From Deltaproteobacteria bacterium (GTDB taxonomy: Bacteria; Myxococcota; XYA12-FULL-58-9): 64,000 nt of DNA. The notes under the pieces are model-generated. The model searched no databases. It was not told where the DNA came from and worked only from the letters and a program-made list of their open reading frames with translations. Numbering within the stretch: position 1 is the first letter of the stretch; every line of letters starts with the position of its first letter. The stretch is from the NCBI GenBank assembly GCA_016218825.1, contig JACRCV010000091.1:62001-126000 (forward strand), in the 5' to 3' direction. Positions 56,296 through 64,000 of this stretch are shown piece by piece. Position numbers and translations under genes: made by a program.

Positions 56296-57912
56296 TCAGG
56301 CGCAGGGCGCGGTGTCGTGCTGCCACGGCGTCGGCTGGCGCGCGTCGTCGTCGAGGTCGGCGCCGGCCTCGGCGCTCGCCCAGTCGAGCATCCGGTATTG
56401 GATGGCCTCGGCGACGTGGGTCGCGGTCACGGCCTCGGCGGCGGCGAGGTCGGCGATGGTGCGGGCCACCTTCAAGATTCGACCGCTGCCCCGCGTCGAC
56501 AGCCCGTGCACGTCGATGGCCTGCTCGATGAGCCTCAGGCTGGCGTCGTCGAGCGCGACGTGCTCGCGAACCTCGCGCTCCTGCATCTGGCAGTTGCTGC
56601 GCCCCGGGCCGAGCCGCGCCGTTTGCCGGGCACGCGCCGCGAGCACCCGCGCCCGAACGACAGCGCTGGTCTCGCCGGCCGCCGCGGTGGCGTAGTCCCG
56701 ATAGGCCACCGCCTGGACCGGGACGTGGAGGTCGATGCGGTCGAGGAGCGGCCCGGAGATCCGCGAGCGGTAGCGCTGCACCTCCGAGAGCGAGCACAGG
56801 CAGAGCGCCCCGACCTTGGCCGGCGTCGCGCCGAGGCGGCGCAGGTCGCCCTGGAAGCGCCCACACGGACAAGGGTTCATCGCCGCGACCAAGAGCACCT
56901 GGGCGGGAAAGCACAACGACAAGGACGCCCGCGCGATCTGGATGCAGCCCTCCTCGAGCGGCTCGCGCAGCGACTCGAGGCCGCGACGCGAGAACTCCGG
57001 GAGCTCGTCCAAGAACAGCACGCCGCGGTGCGCGAGGGTGATCTCGCCCGGCCGGGGAATCGAGCCGCCGCCACACAACGCCGCCTCGCTCGCGGTGTGG
57101 TGCGGCGCCCGAAAGGGCCGTGACCGCACCAGCCCGCAGCCGGAGCGCAGCTGGCCGGCGGCCGAGTGCACCCGCGTCACCTCGATGCTCTCGTCGGCCG
57201 ACAGCTCGGGGAGGATGCCGGGCAAGCGCCGCGCCAGCATGGTCTTGCCGCTCCCCGGCGGCCCGACCATCAGCAGGTTGTGGTTGCCGGCCGCCGCCAC
57301 CTCGAGGGCCCGCTTCGCGAGGCGCTGGCCTTTGACCTCCGACAGGCAGCCGTGGCCGGCGGACGGTGCCGGCTCCACCGGCGCCGCCGGCGTGACCACC
57401 TCGGCACCGGTGAGATGGGCGATGACCTCGGACAGGTGCCGGGCGCCGATGACGCGCACCCCCGGGATGATCGCCGCCTCGGCGGCGTTGGCATGAGGCA
57501 CGATGATCTCGGTCTCCCCGTGCCGCCGCGCCAGATCGGCCATCAACACCGCACCGCGCACCGGCTCGAGGCTGCCGCCCAACGACAGCTCGGCATAGAA
57601 GCGCCGCCCGGCGAGCGCCGCGAGCGGCACCACCTCGGCGGCCGCGAGCAGCGACACCGCGAGCGCCAGATCCAGGGCGCTGGCCTCTTTCGGGAGCTCG
57701 GCCGGCAACAGGTTCAGCACCTGCCGCTGCGTCCCGAGGTGAACCCCGCAGGCGGCGATGGCCGAGCGCACCCGCACCGCCGACTCCTTGACCGCGCCGC
57801 GCGCCAACCCGATGACGTTGGTGAGCGGCAGCCCGTTGCCGCGGTGCGCCTCCACCACCACCGGCAGCGCCTCGACGCCGATGACGGTCCCCGATGCCGC
57901 GCGCGCGTACAT
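56296..57912 (-). CDS. comM: ComM/YifB-family Mg-chelatase-like AAA+ ATPase
   Basis: 538 residues, normal length. N-terminal Lon-like domain (VVVEAHRGNGLPLTNVIGLA), Walker A GPPGSGKTMLARRLPGIL, Walker B GVLFLDELPEFSRR, MNPCPCGRFQGD and sensor region RISGPLLDRIDLHVPV, then the C-terminal helical domain. ComM drives branch migration during natural transformation, and homologues occur widely in non-competent species. ATG 57912 sits four bases after AGGAGG, better than an upstream start. It converges on the cold-shock gene. Confidence 0.95.
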   Translation of the reverse strand: MYARAASGTVIGVEALPVVVEAHRGNGLPLTNVIGLARGAVKESAVRVRSAIAACGVHLGTQRQVLNLLPAELPKEASALDLALAVSLLAAAEVVPLAALAGRRFYAELSLGGSLEPVRGAVLMADLARRHGETEIIVPHANAAEAAIIPGVRVIGARHLSEVIAHLTGAEVVTPAAPVEPAPSAGHGCLSEVKGQRLAKRALEVAAAGNHNLLMVGPPGSGKTMLARRLPGILPELSADESIEVTRVHSAAGQLRSGCGLVRSRPFRAPHHTASEAALCGGGSIPRPGEITLAHRGVLFLDELPEFSRRGLESLREPLEEGCIQIARASLSLCFPAQVLLVAAMNPCPCGRFQGDLRRLGATPAKVGALCLCSLSEVQRYRSRISGPLLDRIDLHVPVQAVAYRDYATAAAGETSAVVRARVLAARARQTARLGPGRSNCQMQEREVREHVALDDASLRLIEQAIDVHGLSTRGSGRILKVARTIADLAAAEAVTATHVAEAIQYRMLDWASAEAGADLDDDARQPTPWQHDTAPCA

Positions 57913-58044
57913 GTGACCTCCTTGACGAACGTCGATGCCGTCAAGCAAGGTCCGGGCCACGTGGCACTCCTGGGGCCGGGTCGCAGCCCCGGGGTCGCGT
58001 GTCGCAGCTTGCGGCGCGACGGTGCGACTCGCAGCGGCGCCGGT

Positions 58045-58722
58045 CTACGCCCAGCGCGCTTCGAGGACGGCGCTGACGTCGCCGTCCTTGCCGCCCGCGA
58101 GGACCTCGACCTGCACGTTCTTGGCAGACGCGGCCTCGAGGCCGCCGATGCAGCCGCCGAACAGGTCCTCCCAGACGTTGCGATCGAAGTCGCGGCAGCC
58201 GCTCCACTCAGCGCGCGCGAAGTGCTCGGCGTGCTCGGTGATGGTCATCGTGCCGTGCTCGTAGTACTTGCCGAACACCCGGGCGGCGCTGGCGACGACA
58301 TAGCCCGGGGCCAAGAAGCGCGTGAACACCTTATAGATGCCGGTGCCCAAATCGTCGCGCATCGTCAGCCGGCCGACCTCGCGGGCGTAGTCGACCCCGA
58401 CGCCGAGCACCTGCTGGGTGACCGCGTGCATTGTCTTGTACCACGACAGCGGATACCAGGCGGCGAGGTCGAGCCCCCGAGGGCCGAGGGCCTCGCGAAG
58501 CTCGGGTGGCAGCGCCGCCACGATCCGATCCCGATCGCCCGCGGGGCGATGCTTCGCCAGGACCGTGGCAAACCCGGCGACCGCGACCCCGCGGCAGCGA
58601 TTCTCAACTTCTCCGACGGTCACCGTCGGGGTGCCTATCGCAAAAGACCAGCGAGCGGAAGGGCCGCCAGGGCCGCCAGGCCGGCGGTGGGCGGCGGTCG
58701 CGTGACCGAGAACGGCTCCCAT
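58045..58722 (-). CDS. uncharacterised protein (resembles DUF2378/TIGR02265-type)
   Basis: 225 residues, soluble. From ~45: GFATVLAKHRPAGDRDRIVA, LDLAAWYPLSWYKTMHAVTQ, REVGRLTMRDDLGTGIYKVF, then ARVFGKYYEHGTMTITE and a C-terminal CIGGLEAASAKNVQVEVLA strand. This resembles a Myxococcota paralogous family of unknown function (DUF2378-like); confidence in that match is low. The first ~35 residues are Arg/Gly/Pro-rich and may be spurious, so the start could be further in. Lies between comM and a broken helicase. Confidence 0.6.
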   Translation of the reverse strand: MGAVLGHATAAHRRPGGPGGPSARWSFAIGTPTVTVGEVENRCRGVAVAGFATVLAKHRPAGDRDRIVAALPPELREALGPRGLDLAAWYPLSWYKTMHAVTQQVLGVGVDYAREVGRLTMRDDLGTGIYKVFTRFLAPGYVVASAARVFGKYYEHGTMTITEHAEHFARAEWSGCRDFDRNVWEDLFGGCIGGLEAASAKNVQVEVLAGGKDGDVSAVLEARWA

Positions 58723-58784
58723 GCTTCCGAGCCGGCGGGCTTGGTGCCTCGAGCCGGCGAGAAGACAGCCGCCGGGGTAGGGTT

Positions 58785-60935
58785 CTATCTGCCCAGGTAG
58801 ATCGCGATCTCATTCAAGTGCATCGCCACGCTCCCATCGTCCTGCAGCGCCTCCGCCGTGATCTCGACAACGTGGAAGCCCTTCATCTTCAGCTTTGCTC
58901 GGGCGAGCTTGTCCTTTCGCTGTCGGTCGGGGTCTCCATGGAGCTTCTTGCTCATACCGTCGATGAACACGAGCACCCGCTCGTTAGGATACGCGAAGTC
59001 GGCGATGGTGTAGCTGCCGGCGCCGAGGTCCACCTTGAACTGCGACTCGGGCGGCACCGGGAAATCTCGACCTTTGCAGATGGCCGCGAAGTCCGTCTCG
59101 GCCTTGCTGTCATCGGCCTCCGGGCTCACCTCGGGCTGCACGACCACCGCCGGAATGACGTGGTCGAGCGCCAGCGGGAAGGTGAGGTCGCCGAGTAGGT
59201 TGATGGCGGTGTGCCGGTTCAAGACGTCATGATCGAGCTGGTTCCGGAAGTGCTTGAGGCACGAGTAGCAGGCGGTCTCGCACTCCGACGCGCAGCTCTC
59301 CAGGGCATGTCGGCCCCGCTCACAGATGTTCTCCCAGTATTGAACGATCTGCGGCAGGAAGCCTGATCCGCCCGGCATCGGGTCGTACAGGATGGCCCAG
59401 TGCTTGCCGTGCTCGTCGACGAGCGAGAAGCCCTCGACCTCGGTCGTGCCCATGTCCAAGACGTGCCGAGCGCCGATCCTGATGGCCTCGAAGACGTTGA
59501 CCGCGTGCCCGTACTCCTGGAACGGGCCGAGATGCATGGCGTCCGACGTGAGCTCGACGTGCAGAGCGAAGTTGTCGGTGGTCTTCTGGCCGTGCAGCTT
59601 CTGGTGGTCGGCGTCGAAGCGCTCGATCTCGGCCTCCGTGGCCGTGGGTGAGCGGGTGGCGCCGCAGATCGTACACAGGGGGAACAGGCTGAACCTGGGC
59701 TCCTGCCGGCTCGGCACCCCTAGGTTGACGAGCCTGAGGCCTTGCCGCCGGAGATATCGACAGGTGTACGAGCCGATCTTGCCCTCGTGGCCGCCGGCGT
59801 GGTGAGCGAGCGTCATGCCGTGGGCGACGAAGTGCACACGGTGACGGCCGCGCTCTCGGTCGTCGATGTCCTGCTTGCGCCGCATCTCCACGTCGACGAG
59901 CTGATACGACACCACCTTGATGGGCGCCTTGGTGTGGCCGCCCTCGAACGACGAGGCCGCCGGGTCGAACACCCGCTTGTGCTCAGGGTCGTAGGCGAGA
60001 TGGCGTTGCAGAACAGCCGCGGTGGTCCGCTCGTCGGCCTTCACTTTGAAGAAGTTGAGCTTGCGGACCCGGAAAATGTTCTTGTTGGCGTAGATGAAGT
60101 TGGCGGGCGTGAGCTCGCGGAGAGCCACCGGCGCCGGGCGCGATATCTCCAGATACGGCTCCAACGACTGCGCGGTCACGCAGTCGCGGGCGAGCGCGTA
60201 GCCGGGGAAGAAGCCGTCCTGGGTCAGATAGCTGAGGGTGTAGTTCTCCTGCCGCCGCTCATCCAAGAGCGTCTGGAGGGCGTGACCGAACCGCCGCCGC
60301 TGGGTCTCCTGCTCCTCGGACAACGCAAAGCCGCCGTCCTCGACCTCACGGAGCTGCCGAAGCTCGTCGCGATAGGTCTTCACCTCGGTGAACAGCCGGA
60401 CGATGTGTGCCTGCAGGTCACCGGCCAGCTCTTCGACGTAGCGGCTCAAGACCTCGGGTTGAACGGCCGCGGCCTCGTCCTTCGGCCACGCACTCGAAAA
60501 CACGCCCTTCAGTGCATCAACGAGGGCGTCCCGATGCTTGGCCACGAGGGCGCCGAAGTCGACGACCTCCCTCGGGCGTTCCAGGTACTGCACCTTCGGC
60601 TTGTCCGTCGCGTCGACTCGGTGGGCGAAGTACGCCCAGATGAACGGCGGGAAGGCGTAGTCCAGGCCGTCCTTGTCGCTCGCGTCCGTTAGCTCACGAA
60701 GCGCCGTGAGCAGAGCCGAGTGGGCATGCTTCCGAATCAGCGGCTCGTTCCGCATCGAGAAGGCGGGCACCCGGATCTCGCCGGCGATCATGCTCCTGGG
60801 GTCGTCGAAGAAATAGCGGTCGTGAGCGCTACCCCGGCAGTAGCTGAAGACCACGCCCACCCGGTGACGACGACCTGCGCGGCCGGCCCGCTGAGCGTAG
60901 TTGGCAGGCGTTGGCGGCACGTTCCGCATGGGCAC
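58785..60935 (-). pseudogene. 3' fragment of a DUF1998 SF2 helicase with C-terminal nuclease-like domain
   Basis: 716 codons remain, read from a GTG that is probably not the native start. It opens at helicase motif VI (NVPPTPANYAQRAGRAGRR), and a stop codon lies about nine codons upstream in frame; motifs I-V, normally several hundred to ~1000 residues earlier, are gone. It continues with the expected YFFDDPRSMIAGEIRVPAF, a DUF1998 region with four Cys (CASECETACYSCLKHF, ~548-563) and a C-terminal segment (IADFAYPNERVLVFIDG, then HGDPDRQRKDKLARAKL) resembling Vsr/DUF559 PD-(D/E)xK nucleases. DUF1998 helicases occur in DISARM, Druantia and other anti-phage systems. Truncated, so probably non-functional as a helicase. 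Confidence 0.75.
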
Positions 60936-60984
60936 GTTGCCATTCTATGGTGAGTGTCGGACTCTCCAGCTATAGGTCTGTTCA

Positions 60985-61095
60985 GTGAGCACCAAGACCA
61001 ACATCGAATGGACATCAGCGACGTGGAACCCCACGGTCGGGTGCTCGAAGCTCAGCGAAGGCTGCAAGCACTGCTACGCCGAGGTCAGGCGTTGA
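60985..61095 (+). pseudogene. 5' fragment of a DUF5131 (phage Gp37/Gp68-type) gene
   Basis: 36 codons then TGA. The peptide matches the N-terminus of DUF5131 proteins: [16 protein letters not shown], then GCKHCYAE, the three-Cys motif of the family (radical-SAM-like). Full proteins have ~230-300 residues; the match ends at CYAE and the frame stops four codons later. Its end overlaps the broken end of the DrmD fragment on the other strand. Confidence 0.75.
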
Positions 61096-61732
61096 CGTGA
61101 CTGCCGTACTCCTTGCGGAGCCGCTGCATATACGCCCGGTCCACGATCTCGAACTTCAGGGCAAACTTGAACAGCATCTCCTCGGCCCACTGTTTCTGCA
61201 GCGAGGCCGGGCACACGATGAGGATGCGGCGGATGCGCTGACGAGCCAGGAGCTCCTGCATCACCATGCCGGCTTCGATGGTCTTGCCGAGGCCCACGTC
61301 GTCGGCGATGAGCAGGTTGACCCGCGGCATCCGCAAGGCCCTGACCACGGGCTCGAGCTGGTAATCCTCGATCTGGATGGCGCCGCGGAACGGCGCCTGC
61401 AACGGAAGACCCTCCAACACCGACGAGAGCGACCACCGGGTGGCGTGCAGGAAGGCGTCGAAGCGATCCTTCGGGTCCCAGGCATCCGGCCGCGGCAGAC
61501 CGAGCTGGTCGTGGACGACCGGATTGACCTCGTGTTGCCAGATGACGTCGAGGGACGTGCCGACCTGGTCGTCGTCGAGGCACTCGAGGCGGACGCGGTG
61601 TTGATCCGGCCGGCTGGGCTCGACCGACCCGCCGGCCACGTCCTGGACGATGTAGTGGCGCTGGCGGACGCGGACGAGCTGGCCTTGCTCGGGCACAGGG
61701 GTCGGGATGGTGGATGTCGGCTGGTCGCTCAC
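61085..61732 (-). pseudogene. drmD: 5' fragment of DISARM helicase drmD
   Basis: 215 codons from GTG 61732 (GGGGGA five bases upstream). DrmD is a SNF2-type helicase of ~1000 residues in class 1 DISARM. The remaining part is typical: AFLHATRW, APFRGAIQIEDYQLEPVVRA, PRVNLLIADDVGLGKTIEAG (Walker A 143-151) and LIVCPASLQKQWAEEMLFKF. It ends [11 protein letters not shown]-stop exactly where intact DrmD continues NPW. The DEAD-type motif II, later motifs and the rest of the system (methylase, DrmA, DrmB, DrmC) are absent. Confidence 0.82.
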
Positions 61733-61833
61733 GAGGTCCCCCGGCCGCGATCGCTATGCGGATCGAGGTGCCGGATCAAGAGAAACCGTGGCCGGGCTTT
61801 GACTGTTGTCTCGCATCACAACGCGGACGATCA

Positions 61834-63837
61834 TCACGCCCGTTCAAGCATGCCGCGTGAAGCTTCCCAGTAGCTGCAGGTCATCCCGAGCTCGGACGCC
61901 AGCTGCCGGTTCGCGAGCTCGCAGGGTTTGTTCTCGCAGGCGCAACGACAGGCGGCGCTGCAGTAGCACTCGGCGCCGGTCGCCGAGGTGCTGCACTGGT
62001 CCCACAAGGCGGCGCAGGCCGCCGGATCGCAATGCGTCGCCCCGGACGCGGTCAGCACCGGACACTGGTCGGCGGCGTTCGACGCCGCGGTCTTGAAGTG
62101 CGCCCACTCCTCGTAGACCGACGGCTGCAGGACCGGGTCGAGGTAGGCCCGCACCGTGTACCACGTGTTCGCCTGTTGGTAGGTGTGGGTGTAGACGAAC
62201 GCCGGGTAGGTCGGCTCGGCCACCACCACCAGCTCGGTCCGCTTCGCCTCCCACCGGATCGGTGGATCCCCGGGTGCCGGCGGCACGGCCGGCAGCGTGA
62301 CCACCGCGCCGTCGCCGAAGTCGATCTTCTTGGCTTGATGTTGGCCGCGCGCCAGGAGTCGCAAGCTCCACGGGCTCTGCTGGCCGGTGTCGAAGTCGCG
62401 ACCGCACGACAGCGCCACGAGGTTGGTCTGCTGGATGGTCGTGATGTTCGCGGGATCGCAGTACGGCTGATAGGCGTCGCCCTGCCAGCACAGCCAGAAC
62501 ACGTCGGTGTCCGGCCGCCCGAAGCAGCTCTGGGCCCAGGCGTCTTGCGAGGTGCACGCGAAGTTGGGCTTGGCGTACACCGAGACGTACAGCATCCCCA
62601 TGTCCCGCGCCAAGACCCTGCCGGCGAACGGCGCCGCGAAGCCGCACTCGCTGTCGTACACCTGCAGCGCGAACGGCGGCGTGAAGGGCGTGCAGTTGGG
62701 CGCATGGTAGGTCCCGCCCATCTGATAGACACCGTAGCGCTCGGGGTGCCACTCCAACAGGCTCACGAGCCCCGGCAGCGTGGTCGCCGACACCATCAGG
62801 TACCAGAGGTTTCCGGTCGAGCCGTCGGTGAACCAGCCGCCGCCGAGGTCCTCCGACTCGATGTCGACGATCTTGAGCACGTCGTCGTCCGGCACCGTGC
62901 AGCCGTCGTCGATCCGGCCGTTGCAGTCGTTGTCGAGGCCGTCGCAGATCTCGACCCCGGTCGGCGGGCACGCGAGCGGCAGCCCCGCCGCGCAGGCCGG
63001 CAGGCTCACGGTGCCGAGGCAGGCGTCGCTGCACGTCATCAGCAGCTCCTCGTCCACCTCGCCGTCGCAGTCGTTGTCGAGGCCGTCGCAGCTCTCGGGG
63101 CTCGGGGTGCCCGGGACCGCGGCGCACGCCGTGCCGGCGCCGTCGGCCGCGCAGACCACCTCGCCTTGGACCTCGCACTCCCCGGTGCCGGAGGTACACG
63201 GTCCGCCGAGCACGAAGTCCTCGTCGACGTCGGCGTCGCAGTCGTTGTCGAGACCGTCGCAGCGCTCGGGGCCCGGGACCGGCGGATCGACGGAGCACTC
63301 GGCGCCCGCGTGGTCGGCGGTACAGACGATCACGCCGCCGACCGAACAGGCGCCGGTGGTCGCAGAACAGCCGGCGCCGACACCATAGCCTTCGTCCACC
63401 TGCCCGTTGCAGTCGTTGTCCTCGTCGTCACAGAGCTCGGCGGAAGGCACGTCGCTCGTCGGCACGCAGACCGCCGCGGTGCCGTCGGCGCTGCAGGCGT
63501 TGCGGCCGCAGCCGCCGGCGGGGGCGGCGCACAGCTTGCCGACGCGAAAACCCTCGTCGCCGAGCGCGTCGCAGTTGTTGTCTCTGCGGTCGCAGATCTC
63601 GGTCGCGCCCGGGTACGTCGTGGCGTCGTCGTCGTCACAGTCGTCGCAGGCGCACGCCGGGCTCGCCGCGGCGCAAGAGTCCGGCGCGAAGTGGCCGTCA
63701 TGATCGAGATCGACGAGGCCGTCGCAGGGCCCGTGTAGCGGATCGTCGGCACAGCCGATGCCGCCGGCGAGAGCCGAGATCACGACCAGACCGACGCCCG
63801 ACCACAGAACGCCACCTTGCTCGCCTGCTGCACGCAT
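61834..63837 (-). CDS. MopE-like Asp/Cys-repeat lipoprotein
   Basis: 667 residues. ATG 63837 follows GGAGGTGAGG. Signal peptide with lipobox (LAGGIGC) near residue 29. Residues ~35-310 contain about six CDGLDNDCDGxVDE-type repeats, the putative metal-binding motif named from MopE (PF11617), each likely a Ca-binding loop. The C-terminal half is a beta-rich domain (~320-590; WFTDGSTGNLWYLMVSA) with Cys-rich tail (CYCSAACRCACENKPC). Secreted surface protein. It borders the broken defence island on its right side. Confidence 0.86.
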   Translation of the reverse strand: MRAAGEQGGVLWSGVGLVVISALAGGIGCADDPLHGPCDGLVDLDHDGHFAPDSCAAASPACACDDCDDDDATTYPGATEICDRRDNNCDALGDEGFRVGKLCAAPAGGCGRNACSADGTAAVCVPTSDVPSAELCDDEDNDCNGQVDEGYGVGAGCSATTGACSVGGVIVCTADHAGAECSVDPPVPGPERCDGLDNDCDADVDEDFVLGGPCTSGTGECEVQGEVVCAADGAGTACAAVPGTPSPESCDGLDNDCDGEVDEELLMTCSDACLGTVSLPACAAGLPLACPPTGVEICDGLDNDCNGRIDDGCTVPDDDVLKIVDIESEDLGGGWFTDGSTGNLWYLMVSATTLPGLVSLLEWHPERYGVYQMGGTYHAPNCTPFTPPFALQVYDSECGFAAPFAGRVLARDMGMLYVSVYAKPNFACTSQDAWAQSCFGRPDTDVFWLCWQGDAYQPYCDPANITTIQQTNLVALSCGRDFDTGQQSPWSLRLLARGQHQAKKIDFGDGAVVTLPAVPPAPGDPPIRWEAKRTELVVVAEPTYPAFVYTHTYQQANTWYTVRAYLDPVLQPSVYEEWAHFKTAASNAADQCPVLTASGATHCDPAACAALWDQCSTSATGAECYCSAACRCACENKPCELANRQLASELGMTCSYWEASRGMLERA

Positions 63838-64000
63838 CCGGACCTCACCTCCACCTTCGAGATACCCCAGACGATGCACGCCTCGTGCCGGCGCCTGGCC
63901 TGCGGCCGGCGCGCCTTTCCTCAGATGATACCAGCTATTGCGTGGCGTGCGCGGCGCCGGACCCTCGCGATCGTGTCTGCCTGGTCCACGGATTGCCGCG

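Noticed and set aside
58785-60935. Complete short helicase or stand-alone DUF1998 protein
   Set aside because: It begins at helicase motif VI with an in-frame stop a few codons upstream and no good ribosome site, so it is a remnant.
60937-60976. Promoter (TTGCCA and TATAGG) upstream of the DUF5131 fragment
   Set aside because: The spacer is 28 bases, far from the 16-18 needed.
61085-61732. Active DISARM system
   Set aside because: Only the first fifth of drmD remains and no methylase, drmA, drmB or drmC is present.
63838-64000. Gene start at the right edge
   Set aside because: No start with ribosome site or recognisable protein in any frame; left as intergenic.

Overview
The window is very GC-rich, gene-dense bacterial DNA that looks like Myxococcota (the former Deltaproteobacteria). 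The lineage is inferred from three things. Many large Cys-rich secreted proteins and lipoproteins are present, with DUF4215-type, MopE-type Asp/Cys and NHL repeats. Three proteins end in MYXO-CTERM-like tails (Cys motif, hydrophobic stretch, Arg cluster). Eukaryote-like signalling is present, with a Ser/Thr kinase carrying PEGA domains and FHA proteins. No rRNA, tRNA, CRISPR array or intact insertion sequence was seen. No stretch over 300 bases lacks a gene; the longest gaps (about 230 bases, near 38.6 kb and 55.8 kb) hold a promoter candidate and a cold-shock leader.

Layout. 1-3.6 kb: zinc-ribbon fragment, FHA protein, TPR-like protein, kinase-PEGA protein. 3.6-11.7 kb: multiheme MYXO-CTERM protein, a giant NHL-repeat lipoprotein and an Ig-like lipoprotein. 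11.9-15.4 kb: acpS, a concentrative nucleoside transporter with an extra N-terminal domain, and convergent thymidine phosphorylase, suggesting nucleoside salvage. 15.5-20.9 kb: Cys-rich lipoprotein, a GH57-like protein that has probably lost its catalytic Glu, and a membrane FHA protein. 20.9-35.7 kb: a leftward Tad (Flp pilus) cluster with TadE/TadG-type pseudopilins, a pilin, CpaB, TadB and TadC, ending in a small protein and a 2159-residue protein with an annexin-like segment and an HELDH metallopeptidase motif. The ATPase TadA, TadZ, secretin and prepilin peptidase are not in the window. 35.7-38.6 kb: unknown genes, then an overlapping pair of APH-fold kinase and RNA ligase. 38.8-58.7 kb: secreted DNRLRE and beta-helix proteins, tex, a LolC/E-like permease, thiolase, DHA2 exporter, phosphohexomutase, a PEGA protein, a cold-shock gene with terminator, and comM. 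58.8-61.7 kb: a wrecked defence island holding broken pieces of a DUF1998 helicase, a DUF5131 (Gp37/Gp68) protein and the DISARM helicase DrmD. 61.8-63.8 kb: a MopE-like lipoprotein.

Most notable items: the in-frame multi-hairpin repeat inside the pilin leader (with a second partial copy at 14.1 kb), the kinase/RNA-ligase pair, the annexin/metallopeptidase giant joined to the Tad cluster, and the defence-island scar. Starts were set by signal peptides, Shine-Dalgarno spacing and ATGA overlaps. All family calls come from reading motifs by eye, without database searches.
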